Source: Actinomycetota bacterium
GTDB lineage: Bacteria > Actinomycetota > Actinomycetes > Nanopelagicales > Nanopelagicaceae
DNA length: 64,000 nt
Direction: 5' to 3'
NCBI GenBank assembly: GCA_026392935.1
Contig: JAPLBE010000016.1
Span: 1-64,000 of the forward strand
Shown here: positions 47,200-56,446 of the stretch, piece by piece
Position numbering within the stretch: position 1 is the first letter of the stretch
Layout of the letters: each line of letters starts with the position of its first letter
Position numbers and translations under genes: made by a program
The notes under the pieces: model-generated
Databases searched by the model: none
What the model saw: the letters and a program-made list of their open reading frames with translations, nothing else
What the model was told of the DNA's origin: nothing

Positions 47200-47805
47200 T
47201 TAGTAGCCCTTCTTGCAGAGAAGAGATGCAGAAGCTTTTGCATCATCCACGCTTGCTTTAAAAGTTGCAGGAGCTGAAGAAAGTAGAGCCTTCTTTGCCT
47301 CAAGATCTTTCACCTGCGCCGAAAGCTTTGATTTAGAACCGCTCAAAACAAGAACTGCATTCGCAAGCTTTGAAAGTGCAGCAGCAAGTGCCTGTTTTTC
47401 AGATTGTATGGTCGAAGCATTCATGGACGCTTGTGATTTAGTTACCTGCGCGCGGGCGCTGTCGTATGCAGTGGTTACATTTGCAAGAGCAGCTACTGCT
47501 TTCTGATAGTCCGCATCGAGCTCGGCAAGTTGCTCAGAAACATTTCCAACACTTGCTCTCGTCTTAACTGCACCGCTATATTGCTGAAGAGCGGTAACAC
47601 ACTCTGCTGATAACCATGTGAGCTTTGAATTCTTGACCAACGTGTTCTTCGCGCATCTGTACTTAAAGCCAGAGACTGTTGTTGTTGCATTGAGCTTTGA
47701 GCACGCAGTGCCATTACTGATTTTCGCTGCAGAGGCAGGCGATGCAGTAAAAGCACCTGCAATAAGAGCAGTGGAAAGTAGAGCGATAGCAATCTTGCGT
47801 GACAT
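47200..47805 (-). CDS. Secreted protein with coiled-coil region, unknown function
   Basis: 201 residues: signal peptide MSRKIAIALLSTALIAGAFT with cleavage near ASA, then a short Cys-containing head (GTACSKLNATTTV...CAKNT, ...LSAECV), and a long alpha-helical part (about 70-170) of Ala, Gln, Lys and Leu with coiled-coil spacing. Four cysteines may form disulphides. Conserved actinobacterial surface proteins have this layout; no function is assigned. Confidence 0.75.
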   Translation of the reverse strand: MSRKIAIALLSTALIAGAFTASPASAAKISNGTACSKLNATTTVSGFKYRCAKNTLVKNSKLTWLSAECVTALQQYSGAVKTRASVGNVSEQLAELDADYQKAVAALANVTTAYDSARAQVTKSQASMNASTIQSEKQALAAALSKLANAVLVLSGSKSKLSAQVKDLEAKKALLSSAPATFKASVDDAKASASLLCKKGY

Positions 47806-47929
47806 GAAAACCCCCGTTGGATACCCGGCTATGGTAGCGAGGAGTTTTGAAATTTACGCGTGAACTAGCCGGTATGGATATGGAAAATCGTGTGAATTTG
47901 CATCCCAAATATCAGTGTATGATTAGGTC

Positions 47930-48078
47930 ATCGACGCATCCGCATCGATGTGTTTCCCCCCAAAGTGAGCCACAAGGCCACTTACTTGCGAGTCTTATCA
48001 AGACCCTGATGACCCTAGTTCTACTAGCTGGTCGATCTAACCGAGACGCGCTTGTCGTCTCGATTGGTATCTATTTTC
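47930..48078 (+). promoter_or_regulatory. Leader region of the helicase gene with two hairpins
   Basis: The 273-base gap before 48079 holds a TATGAT-like box near 47926, then CATCGA/TCGATG (6 bp, about 47930-47951) and, just before the gene, a perfect 7-bp hairpin CGAGACG/CGTCTCG (about 48042-48062). A long 5' leader is common for cold-inducible DEAD-box genes; function here is inferred. Confidence 0.4.
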
Positions 48079-50220
48079 ATGTCTCTACAAACACGTACTG
48101 CCGCGCCCGGAAAAGCTCGTCGCGCGGCCCAAGGAAAACCCCGTCACACATCAGCACAGAAGGCTGCGCGTAAAGCCGTTGTTTCTAAGCCTGCTGCTCG
48201 CGGTACTGCAAAGAGAAGCGCGCCAGCAAAGGCCGCAGCTTCTGCAGCTCCACAAACAAAGCGGTATTCAGATCGCGAAGTTGTTACGAAGAAGGAAGTT
48301 CGTTTAGCTGATCGTTCAAAGCTACGCGCACAACGTTTCCAAGAGCGCACTGCTTCAAAGTCAAAGAATATTGAAGGCGCACCAAAAGGAAATCCAAAGC
48401 AGAGCCGCGAAGAACGTACTTTCACTAAACCAGTTAAAGCGTTTAAGCCAGCAGGAACAAAACCAACTTTAGGCCGCGCATCAAGTGCTAAGCCACAATC
48501 ACGCGCTGCAAAATTTGTTGAAGATCGCACAGAGCGCGCTTCACGCCCTTTCCGTCCGGATCGTCCAGAGCGTCCAACGCGTCCAGCGCAATCTGATACT
48601 CGTCCAACGAATCGTCGCGAAGCAGTGAAAGCAAAAATTGCTCGTTCAGAAGATGGTCGTCCAAACTTTATTCCGCAGAAGCGCGAAAAGTTTAATCCGA
48701 GTGCACCACGTAAAGCAGCACCACGTAAGTCTGCAGTTGTTCGTGATGAAGAAACTTCACAACGTCCAGCTCGTGACCGTCGCAATGATTCACCTGCTTA
48801 TGCACGTGATGATCGACGCGCATCGAAGACTCATTCAAATGCTGCAACAGATTTCGGTGCAGATGATAATTACATTTCAGTAAATCTTGCAGATGCAAAT
48901 CTCATTGAAGCTACTCCACTGAGTGAAGTAACAACAACTTTCCGCGATCTTGGAATTGCTCCAGCACTTGCAAACGCACTCAATGCACAAGGAATCACAC
49001 ATCCATTCCCTATTCAGATTGCGACTCTGCCAGATGCACTTGCCGGCCACGATATTTTAGGCCGCGGACAAACTGGATCAGGTAAAACACTTGCTTTCAG
49101 CCTTGCGCTACTCACAAATATCAGCGACAAAGTTGCTCGCCCACACAAGCCATTGGCTTTGATTCTTACTCCTACTCGCGAACTTGCACAGCAAATCGAC
49201 GAAGTCCTTCGTCCGCTTGCACGCGCTGTTGGCCACGAATCAGTTGTTATTGCTGGCGGAATGCCTTATGCAAAGCAGATCACTGCAATGCGCAAAGCAA
49301 CTGCGATCTTGGTTGCAACACCTGGTCGTCTCATTGACTTGCTCAACAAGAATGAAGTTCAGCTTGATCAATTGCAGATTACTGTTCTTGATGAAGCAGA
49401 CCAGATGGCAGATATGGGATTCCTTCCAGTCGTTAAGGAAATTCTTGATCAAGCTAATCTCGATGGTCAGCGTCTTCTATTCTCAGCAACTCTCGATCGT
49501 GGAGTCGATTCATTGGTACGTCAGTACCTTAAGAATCCAAAGACTCACTCATTGCAAAATGATCGCGCTTCAGTTTCAACTATGGAGCACCACGTTTTGC
49601 AGATGCACCCTGGCGATAAAGATGACATCACTTCACAAATTGCTGCACGTAACGGCAAAACAATTCTCTTCGTTAAGACTCAGCGCGGTGCAGATCGTCT
49701 TGCTGACAAGCTTGCTAACGCAGGTGTACCAGTTGGCGCACTTCACGGTGGAAAGTCACAAGCGGTTCGTACTCGCACACTTGCACTCTTTAAGGAACAA
49801 GATAATTCAGCTCTTGTTGCAACAGATGTTGCAGCTCGCGGAATCCACGTAGATGGCATTTCACTTGTTGTTCACGTTGATCTTCCACAAGATCACAAAG
49901 ATTATTTACACCGCTCTGGTCGTACAGCTCGTGCTGGCGAGTCAGGAACTGTCGTAACTCTTTCATCATCAAAGAATTCACGAGCAGTATCAGGACTTCT
50001 CTCACGCGCAGGTGTGACACCTAAATTCCATGATGTTCGTCCGTTGGATGAAAAGTTAATGGTTATTACTGGTGCTCAAGAGCCAACAGGTGTTCCTTAT
50101 ATTCCACCTATCGTTGAACGTAAGAGCCCACAAGGTGGATCACGTTCTGGTGGCGCAAGCCGTCGCGGTGGTAGCAAAACTGGTGGATACCGTGGTGGCA
50201 ATAGCCGCCGTGGCCGCTAA
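48079..50220 (+). CDS. DEAD-box RNA helicase with long basic N-terminal extension
   Basis: 713 residues from ATG 48079. The first ~265 residues are Arg/Lys/Pro/Ala/Ser-rich and disordered, with no known domain. The core follows: Q motif and Walker A GRGQTGSGKT (about residue 340), TPTRELAQQ, ATPGRLID, DEADQMADMG, SATLD, and the HRSGRTARAG motif VI, then a glycine/arginine-rich tail. RNA unwinding in ribosome assembly or cold adaptation is likely. The extension is unusually long and could mediate RNA binding or condensate formation. Confidence 0.92.
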   Translation: MSLQTRTAAPGKARRAAQGKPRHTSAQKAARKAVVSKPAARGTAKRSAPAKAAASAAPQTKRYSDREVVTKKEVRLADRSKLRAQRFQERTASKSKNIEGAPKGNPKQSREERTFTKPVKAFKPAGTKPTLGRASSAKPQSRAAKFVEDRTERASRPFRPDRPERPTRPAQSDTRPTNRREAVKAKIARSEDGRPNFIPQKREKFNPSAPRKAAPRKSAVVRDEETSQRPARDRRNDSPAYARDDRRASKTHSNAATDFGADDNYISVNLADANLIEATPLSEVTTTFRDLGIAPALANALNAQGITHPFPIQIATLPDALAGHDILGRGQTGSGKTLAFSLALLTNISDKVARPHKPLALILTPTRELAQQIDEVLRPLARAVGHESVVIAGGMPYAKQITAMRKATAILVATPGRLIDLLNKNEVQLDQLQITVLDEADQMADMGFLPVVKEILDQANLDGQRLLFSATLDRGVDSLVRQYLKNPKTHSLQNDRASVSTMEHHVLQMHPGDKDDITSQIAARNGKTILFVKTQRGADRLADKLANAGVPVGALHGGKSQAVRTRTLALFKEQDNSALVATDVAARGIHVDGISLVVHVDLPQDHKDYLHRSGRTARAGESGTVVTLSSSKNSRAVSGLLSRAGVTPKFHDVRPLDEKLMVITGAQEPTGVPYIPPIVERKSPQGGSRSGGASRRGGSKTGGYRGGNSRRGR

Positions 50221-50985
50221 CTAGCGCTGCTTCTTCCTTATATTCATTCCTATTTGGCGTACAAATTTACGTGGAGCAATTGAAATAATTGCAACAAGGA
50301 GTCTGTATTGCCAACCAGGGATGCTCACTGGTTTATTTGATTGAGCATCTTTCCATGACTGTGCGACTAATTCATCAGAGTTCAGCCACATAAAATTTGG
50401 TAGGCCCTTCATCTTCATACGTCCGCGCTGATGAAATTCTGTTCGAGTAAATCCTGGGCAGAGCGCCGAAACTTTCACTCCAGTCCCGGCAAGTTCTGTA
50501 TGCAGAGATTCAGAGAGCACTGTCAGGTAAGACTTTGAAGCGCTATATGTTCCACCAGCAATAAAGCTCGCAACCGATGAAACATTAATAATCGTTCCGG
50601 ATTTACGTTCTTTCATCTTTGGAATAGCAACGTGCATAAGACGCATCGGAGTCCGGACCAAGACATCAAGCAACTCTTGTTCTACATCGAGCTGACTGAC
50701 AGAGAATGCCTTATTAATGCCAAATCCAGCATTGTTAATCAGAACTTCGATATCAAATTCACGCAGATAATCTTCAACAGATTTACATCCAGCATCTGTT
50801 GAAAGATCTGCTGGAAGTACAAATGTCTGCACACCATACTTCTCACGCAAAGATGCGGCTCGCTCATGTAAACGAGCCTCATCTCGCGCAACGAGAGCGA
50901 TGTTGTATCCCTTAGAGGCAAGCAAGCGGGTGAAACTTTCACCAATTCCGACAGTTGCACCCGTTACTAACGCCCACTGAGCCAA
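50221..50985 (-). CDS. Short-chain dehydrogenase/reductase
   Basis: 254 residues of the classical SDR fold: TGATVGIGESFTRLLA (NAD(P) site), NNAGFGI, SSVASF with the catalytic Ser, and YSASKSYL (Tyr/Lys). Directly abuts both its neighbours: the helicase stop and, on its own strand, the saccharopine-dehydrogenase-like gene (0 bases). Substrate unknown. Confidence 0.87.
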   Translation of the reverse strand: MAQWALVTGATVGIGESFTRLLASKGYNIALVARDEARLHERAASLREKYGVQTFVLPADLSTDAGCKSVEDYLREFDIEVLINNAGFGINKAFSVSQLDVEQELLDVLVRTPMRLMHVAIPKMKERKSGTIINVSSVASFIAGGTYSASKSYLTVLSESLHTELAGTGVKVSALCPGFTRTEFHQRGRMKMKGLPNFMWLNSDELVAQSWKDAQSNKPVSIPGWQYRLLVAIISIAPRKFVRQIGMNIRKKQR

Positions 50986-52212
50986 TTAAATCTCGATTCC
51001 ATTTGTATCTTCTTCACGTATGTGCCAAGAAGATCCGTACTCCTCAATTAAATCAAGGAAAGGCTTCGCTGTGAACCACTCTGGACCTGAAATACCTTCG
51101 GGCTTCCAAGTTCCGTTGGCGATGAGTTCCATTGCAATAAGCGGATTGATAGCTGTTTGCCACACAACTGCTTGGTTACCGTAATTCGCCATTGACCATT
51201 TGTTATCTACTACGTTGTAGATATAGACAGCACGTGGTTTACCCGATTTATCTAGACCTTTTACAAGAGTTCCTGCACAAGTTTTTCCACGCATAAGATC
51301 ACCGATTGTGGCTGGATCAGGAAGAATTGAAGCGAGTAAGTCACGCGGAGAAATCTCGACGTTTCCAACTTTCACTTTCTCTTTCTTATCCATTCCCAAG
51401 ATATGAATAGTTTTGAGTGTCTCAATAAATTGAGCGCCCAATCCATACTTAAAGCGAACTTGCTTTGCCTTGACTTTCATTGGAATCAACACAACTTCTT
51501 CGTGTTCAACATTGACGCACTCGACTGGTCCGATACCTTCTGGGAAATCAAATGTTTCTAGTTCGCTAAACGGTTCAGTTGTGTACCAACCGCGACCTTC
51601 TTCAAAGATCAAAGGCGGGTTGAGACATTCTTCAATTGTTGTCCAAATAGAAAATGATGGAGCAAAATCAAAACCATCCACAGTTAAGTTCGATCCATCC
51701 ATGACTGCCAAGTAATCAATGCGTGAGAAAAGTTCGTCGTGGGCATATCGAGCAAAGACATCGCTCATACCTGGTTCGATTCCCATACCTACAACTGCAT
51801 AGATACCTGAATCTTTCCAATTCTTTTCGCGAGCAAATTGTTCGTCACCCAATTTGATTCCTGGTGTATTCATTGGATCTGTTGGATGCGGCTTTGACAG
51901 TGACATCGCCATATCCATGTAATTAACTTTTTCTTCCTCGCATGCAAGAAAGATTGGCATTACGAAACGCGGATCTACCGCGTTCACGACAATATCGGGA
52001 GCTGCTTTACGAATGAGAGCGCGAATATCGTTCACATCAGAGGCATCCACCTCCTCCGCAGAGAATCGTGGGTCATTTACCTTTGTTACGGCTGCTTGAG
52101 CTCGTGACAGACTGCGATCTGCAAGGACCATCGAGGTAATAAATGGTCTACGTGATGCGATATTTGCGATTGCACTGCCAACTCCGCCTGCGCCGATAAC
52201 GAGCGCTTTCAT
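50986..52212 (-). CDS. Saccharopine dehydrogenase family protein (carboxynorspermidine dehydrogenase-like)
   Basis: 408 residues: GAGGVGSAIANIASRR at the NAD(P) site, a family core VNYMDMAMSLSKPHP, MGIEPGMSDVFARYAH and a C-terminal domain. The PGMSDVFARY pattern is closer to carboxy(nor)spermidine dehydrogenase (polyamine synthesis) than to lysine catabolism, but the exact reaction is inferred. The SDR gene follows directly with no gap. Confidence 0.82.
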   Translation of the reverse strand: MKALVIGAGGVGSAIANIASRRPFITSMVLADRSLSRAQAAVTKVNDPRFSAEEVDASDVNDIRALIRKAAPDIVVNAVDPRFVMPIFLACEEEKVNYMDMAMSLSKPHPTDPMNTPGIKLGDEQFAREKNWKDSGIYAVVGMGIEPGMSDVFARYAHDELFSRIDYLAVMDGSNLTVDGFDFAPSFSIWTTIEECLNPPLIFEEGRGWYTTEPFSELETFDFPEGIGPVECVNVEHEEVVLIPMKVKAKQVRFKYGLGAQFIETLKTIHILGMDKKEKVKVGNVEISPRDLLASILPDPATIGDLMRGKTCAGTLVKGLDKSGKPRAVYIYNVVDNKWSMANYGNQAVVWQTAINPLIAMELIANGTWKPEGISGPEWFTAKPFLDLIEEYGSSWHIREEDTNGIEI

Positions 52213-52320
52213 GGGTGGCCTCTCATAGTTGTTCTAACGCACTTCGTGTAAGTGTGTTTAGGGAAGGTTAGCCGTACCGATAACCTTTGCCAAGCATCAC
52301 GCACTAGTGATGATGCCCAC

Positions 52321-52396
52321 GTCCCCGTAGCTCAGTGGATAGAGCAACCGCCTCCTAAGCGGTAGGTCGCAGGTTCAACTCCCGCCGGGGACACCA
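52321..52396 (+). tRNA. tRNA-Arg (anticodon CCT)
   Basis: Acceptor GTCCCCG/CGGGGAC, D-arm, anticodon stem ACCGC/GCGGT with loop CTCCTAA (anticodon CCT), T-arm with an A-C mismatch (GCAGG/CCCGC), discriminator A, CCA encoded. The mismatch in the T-stem is unusual but the fold is otherwise good. Confidence 0.92.
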
Positions 52397-52400
52397 GTAT

Positions 52401-53294
52401 CTATTTCACATTATGCGAATACAACTGTGCGCTGACCGACAATAAAGATTCGATCTTCTGCAAAACAACTGTGCGCTGACCGACAATAAAGATTCGATCT
52501 TCTGCAAATAACTTCACTGCGCGAGCAAGTACGCGACGTTCAATATCGCGGCCACGAGCAATCATTTCTTCAGGTGTTGCAGAGTGGTTAATGTGTGCGA
52601 CGTCTTGTTCAATGATTGGACCTTCATCAAGATCAGCCGTCACAAAGTGTGCAGTTGCACCAATGATTTTTACACCGCGATCATGAGCTTGATGGTAAGG
52701 CTTGGCACCTTTAAATCCAGGTAAGAAAGAGTGATGGATGTTAATGATTTTGCCAGGCATGGCAGCACAGAATTCCTTTGAAAGAATCTGCATATAGCGA
52801 GCGAGAACAACAAAATCTATTTTCAGCTCAGCAATCTTTGCGAGCATTAATTTCTCTTGCTCGGCCTTATTCGCAGAGTTAACTGGGGTGTAAAGGAATG
52901 GAATTCCATGGGATTCAACGAGTGACTTCAGATCTTCGCGGTTTGAGATAACGAGTGGGATTTCGATCGGTAGTTCGCCGAGCTCAAGTAAGTACATCAA
53001 GTCGCGTAAGCAGTGGCTCTCTTTAGTAACAAGAACTAGCGCACGAGGCTTTTGATCAGTTGGACGAATATGAAGTGCAGGAGAGAATTTTCCAAGTCCT
53101 TCATTGAGGCTTTTTTGTGCAGCATCTAAACCTTGTGCTGTCTCAAAGCGGGTGCGCATAACGAAGGTATTTGTTGAGTTATCTGTAAATTGCTGGTTCT
53201 CAATAATGTTTCCGCCACAGCCCAAGACCGCGGTGGTCATCGCGTGAACGATTCCAGGCTGATCAGCACATTGCAGAGAAGCGATGAGATCCAT
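52401..53294 (-). CDS. purU: Formyltetrahydrofolate deformylase with a duplicated, frameshifted C-terminus
   Basis: 297 residues. ACT domain first (LIASLQCADQPGIVHAMT), then the hydrolase domain with the catalytic region MQILSKEF, INIHHSFLPGFKGAKPYHQA and TADLDEGPIIEQD. It hydrolyses 10-formyl-THF to formate and THF. The normal protein should end ...GQRTVV plus a few residues; here a 44-bp direct duplication throws the frame, replacing the end with LQKIESLLSVSAQLYSHNVK. The catalytic core is untouched, so activity may survive. Confidence 0.92.
   Translation of the reverse strand: MDLIASLQCADQPGIVHAMTTAVLGCGGNIIENQQFTDNSTNTFVMRTRFETAQGLDAAQKSLNEGLGKFSPALHIRPTDQKPRALVLVTKESHCLRDLMYLLELGELPIEIPLVISNREDLKSLVESHGIPFLYTPVNSANKAEQEKLMLAKIAELKIDFVVLARYMQILSKEFCAAMPGKIINIHHSFLPGFKGAKPYHQAHDRGVKIIGATAHFVTADLDEGPIIEQDVAHINHSATPEEMIARGRDIERRVLARAVKLFAEDRIFIVGQRTVVLQKIESLLSVSAQLYSHNVK
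52421..52508 (-). repeat. 44-bp perfect direct repeat at the purU 3' end
   Basis: Copies 52421-52464 and 52465-52508 are identical. The length is not a multiple of three. Removing one copy restores an in-frame ending ...TVVFA and a stop near 52412. Confidence 0.95.
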
Positions 53295-53313
53295 GGTTAA
53301 AGAGTAAAGGAAA

Positions 53314-55419
53314 CTAGTGGGTAATAGTAAATCGCTGCATCCACTTTGGGGCCCACCAGTTACGTTCTCCGAAGAGACGCATTAATGCAGGCACGAGAAG
53401 TGCACGAACAATTGTTGCATCGAGAATTACAGCGAGGGCAACACCAAAGCCCATCGATTTAATCGATGTAACACCACTCGTTACAAATGCTGCGAAGACC
53501 ACTGCAAGGATGAGTGCGGCTGCTGTAATTATTCGAGCAGAACGTTGAAGTCCTGTTGCTACTGATTCAATATTTGATTTGCCCATTAGGTGCTCTTCGC
53601 GGATGCGAGAGAGTAGGAATAGTTCGTAGTCCATAGAAAGTCCGAACACAACGACGGCAATCAGAATAACGATGGATGTATCTAACGTTCCGGTAAGTGT
53701 GAATGATCCGACTAGCCATTGCAAGTGGCCATCAATGAATACCCAGGTGAGTACACCCATTGTTGCCGCGAGCGAAAGAACGTTTAGCAGAACTGCTTTG
53801 ATAGGCAAGATGATTGATCCTGTAAATATAAATATCAATACAAATACGCTGAGTGCAATCCATCCGAGCGCCCATGGAAGAGTAGATGAAATACCATCTT
53901 GTGAGTCAGCGTAGTCAGCGGCAACGCCACCAATTAATGTGCCTGCAGGTGCTTTCACATCCCGAAGATCGTGAATTAACTGCTGTGCTGCAGGAGTTCT
54001 TGGCAGCATTGTTTGATAAGCAACTACTCGCACATCATTACCAATTACTTGCGCAGGGAGAACACTAAGAATTCCAGATACCTTTGAAAGTTTTTCAGAG
54101 TATGCAGCGATTTCATCTAGTTTTGAACTTCCGTCGAAAACGATGATTTCAACAGGATTTCCAGTCTGTCCCGGGAATCGCTGATCTTGTAGGGCAGTTG
54201 CAATTGCAGCTGGATTAGATGCAGGCAACATTCGTGAGTCACCTTGAGCAAACTTAATATTCTGCACGGGTGCAGCCATGATTCCCAAAACGATAAGTGA
54301 AAGGATTACAACTGCGGCTGGGCGCTTCATTACTAAGCGAGCCGTATCTGCCCAACGACCATCTTCTTTTGGAGTAATTGCAGATTTGCGTATGACACCC
54401 TTATCAATTTTGCTCCCAGCAATTGCCAGAATAGGTGGCAGACCAAAGATTGCACCCACTACAGCGAGTGCAACTACAGAAACACCCGCGTATCCAAATG
54501 ATTTCAAGAATGGCAGTGGGAAGAATGTTAAGGAAACCATCGTCACAAGAACTGTTAAACCAGAATAGAAAACAGTCTTACCAGCAGTTCGCATCGTTGT
54601 AACTACAGCATCCTCGACGCTCTTTCCGTGATGAATCTCTTCACGGAAGCGATTGACCATAAGAAGGGCATAGTCGATTCCAAGTCCTAACCCCATGCCC
54701 GTTGTCAGGTTAAGTGCGTACACGCTGACATCGGTAAAAAGTGAAATGAGGTAAAGAACGAAGAAAGCTCCAAGAATCGCGGCAACGCCAACAATGAGTG
54801 GCATAGCAGAGGCAGCAAGTGCGCCAAATACAAAAGCAAGAAGGATAAAAGTAAGCGGGATGGAGATAAATTCAGCGAGTTTGAGATCCGAAGAAATCTT
54901 CTCTGTAATCGCATTTCCAACAACTCCGACACCACCGGCATAGAGAGTTAAACCATCAATTTTTCCGTCGTACTTTTTCTGGAAAATTGAACCAAGATCT
55001 TGGCTCTTGGGAGAGAACGCTTCGCCTTCGCCGTAGATAAGAACGTATGCCGCTTTTCCGTCACTTGATTTCAGTGTTGGTTCTCCGTTGGAACTCCAGA
55101 ATGAGAGTGTCTTAGTGACACCTTCTTCTTTGCCCATCTTCGCCTCGAGCTCGAGTGCTTTGCGCGTGACTTCAGAATCAGTAACTTGAGTATCGCCAGA
55201 GTCGATTACTACGACCACTGAAGGATCTTCAACTTTTAATTCATCTCGGAGGTATTCATATACTTTGAATGAATCACTATTTGGGTCTGAGTATCCACCT
55301 GAATCAAGTCTGCTAAAAATCAATGAACCAACGGTTCCAGCCACCAAGATTCCGATGATAAAGAGTGCAACTGCGCTCTTTCGGCGGCGAACTAGAACAT
55401 GACCAAGACGCTCAAACAT
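53314..55419 (-). CDS. MMPL/RND-family membrane transporter
   Basis: 701 residues with the MMPL architecture: one N-terminal membrane segment, a 140-residue outer domain, five segments, a loop, a second outer domain and five final segments. GMGLGLGIDYALLMVNRF and VVFGLSMDYELFLLSRI are the signature repeats with the proton-relay Asp and Tyr. Such proteins export lipids or hydrophobic molecules. Substrate unknown. Confidence 0.88.
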   Translation of the reverse strand: MFERLGHVLVRRRKSAVALFIIGILVAGTVGSLIFSRLDSGGYSDPNSDSFKVYEYLRDELKVEDPSVVVVIDSGDTQVTDSEVTRKALELEAKMGKEEGVTKTLSFWSSNGEPTLKSSDGKAAYVLIYGEGEAFSPKSQDLGSIFQKKYDGKIDGLTLYAGGVGVVGNAITEKISSDLKLAEFISIPLTFILLAFVFGALAASAMPLIVGVAAILGAFFVLYLISLFTDVSVYALNLTTGMGLGLGIDYALLMVNRFREEIHHGKSVEDAVVTTMRTAGKTVFYSGLTVLVTMVSLTFFPLPFLKSFGYAGVSVVALAVVGAIFGLPPILAIAGSKIDKGVIRKSAITPKEDGRWADTARLVMKRPAAVVILSLIVLGIMAAPVQNIKFAQGDSRMLPASNPAAIATALQDQRFPGQTGNPVEIIVFDGSSKLDEIAAYSEKLSKVSGILSVLPAQVIGNDVRVVAYQTMLPRTPAAQQLIHDLRDVKAPAGTLIGGVAADYADSQDGISSTLPWALGWIALSVFVLIFIFTGSIILPIKAVLLNVLSLAATMGVLTWVFIDGHLQWLVGSFTLTGTLDTSIVILIAVVVFGLSMDYELFLLSRIREEHLMGKSNIESVATGLQRSARIITAAALILAVVFAAFVTSGVTSIKSMGFGVALAVILDATIVRALLVPALMRLFGERNWWAPKWMQRFTITH

Positions 55420-55478
55420 AGATATAAGTATGTAGGATTACATTCTCAACTTCTAATTTGGGGCGGATGTGATTACGC

Positions 55479-55595
55479 ATGAGTGATGTGTTTCCTGCAA
55501 CAACTGACGATGAACGAGACCCACGTGAAGACCAAAAAGAAGATCGACGACGCGAGGAAGAAATAAAGGGGGATAAGCCCCCCCATCACGATTAA
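55479..55595 (+). CDS. 38-residue highly charged small ORF (candidate)
   Basis: ATG 55479 opens 38 residues rich in Asp, Glu, Arg and Lys (DDERDPREDQKEDRRREEE), with no membrane or cysteine motif. No clear SD. Its end overlaps a hairpin that looks like the terminator of the opposite-strand FmdB gene, so it may be chance. Confidence 0.3.
   Translation: MSDVFPATTDDERDPREDQKEDRRREEEIKGDKPPHHD
55560..55584 (-). terminator. Terminator of the FmdB-family gene
   Basis: Read on the minus strand: GGGGG, a 5-base loop, CCCCC, then TTTATTT, located 15 bases beyond the gene stop at 55599. Confidence 0.7.
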
Positions 55596-55598
55596 GAA

Positions 55599-55823
55599 TT
55601 ATTCGGAAGAAGCCGAGGGTTTTGATTCGGTAACAGCTGCAGGTTTTGCGACAGAATCTGTTTTATAAAAACCAGATCCTTTAAAAACTACACCAACAGA
55701 TGAATACACCTTGCGAATTTCACCCTTGCACTCAGGGCACTCGGCCAGTGGTTCTTCAGAGAAACTCTGGAACGCCTCGAAGGCATGGTCGCAGGCGTTG
55801 CATAGGTATTGGTATGTAGGCAA
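55599..55823 (-). CDS. FmdB-family zinc-ribbon protein
   Basis: 74 residues beginning MPTYQYLCNACDHAFEAFQ, with CNAC and CPECK forming the zinc ribbon, and then VFKGSGFYKTDS typical of the family. The last 20 residues are Ser/Ala/Pro rich. Small regulatory or scaffold protein of unknown partner; mycobacteria have an equivalent next to the 5-FTHF cyclo-ligase, which is also 3.6 kb away here. Confidence 0.88.
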   Translation of the reverse strand: MPTYQYLCNACDHAFEAFQSFSEEPLAECPECKGEIRKVYSSVGVVFKGSGFYKTDSVAKPAAVTESKPSASSE

Positions 55824-55924
55824 TGTGAGACCTTTCTCAAGAGGAGTATCTATGCCTAAGTCTAAAGAAGTGAGACGATAGGCGCGAATCCACCGGATTC
55901 ATAAGCGCAAAGGAGATGTACGTA

Positions 55925-56446
55925 ATGAAGCGAATCACGGCCGTCGCTCTGATAGCTGGGCTATTTCTGCTTAATCCAGTGGCTGTATTCGCAAACACTC
56001 TCGTATCTACTACTCCTGTCGCAGGTGAAACACTTCAAAGTGCGCCGAGTGCAATCACTATCACCACTGAAACCATTCTTATGGATGCCGGTAGCGAAGT
56101 TACTGTTACGGATCCGACTGGCGCTCGCGTAGATGACGGCGCACTTACTATCGATGCCGAGAGTGCTGTTATTGGGTTAAAACCTTTAGTGAAGACCGGC
56201 TTCTATACAGTCAACTATTCTTTACTTGCAGAAAATGATATTCCGCTTGTTGGAAGATTTACATTTAACTTTGCAGAACCAACTGTTGTTGCAACTGTAG
56301 CTCCAGAGCCAACTCAGAGTCAGGCCCCAACTTCCTCGGGAAATAATGCAGGCACGACTATTTTCGTTCTTGGGCTATTGCTTGCAGCACTTGTTGTCAC
56401 AGTTGCTCTTGCACGATATGCCCGGAAGATTTTTAAGGAAAGATGA
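55925..56446 (+). CDS. CopC-domain exported protein with C-terminal anchor
   Basis: The ATG at 55925 has an SD AGGAG 9 bases upstream; the in-frame ATG at 55916 abuts that SD and is unlikely. About 173 residues. A signal peptide (ITAVALIAGLFLLNPVAVFA) is followed by the CopC beta-domain (TLVSTTPVAGETLQSAPSAITI; the first copper-ligand His of CopC is replaced), a Pro/Thr linker, and a membrane anchor (TTIFVLGLLLAALVVTVALA). Overlaps the next ATG by 4 bases. Confidence 0.85.
   Translation: MKRITAVALIAGLFLLNPVAVFANTLVSTTPVAGETLQSAPSAITITTETILMDAGSEVTVTDPTGARVDDGALTIDAESAVIGLKPLVKTGFYTVNYSLLAENDIPLVGRFTFNFAEPTVVATVAPEPTQSQAPTSSGNNAGTTIFVLGLLLAALVVTVALARYARKIFKER

Noticed and set aside
52264-52320. 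Attachment site or mobile-element edge beside tRNA-Arg
   Set aside because: No integrase and no repeat of the tRNA 3' end in the window; the nested palindrome upstream looks like chance or a local hairpin.
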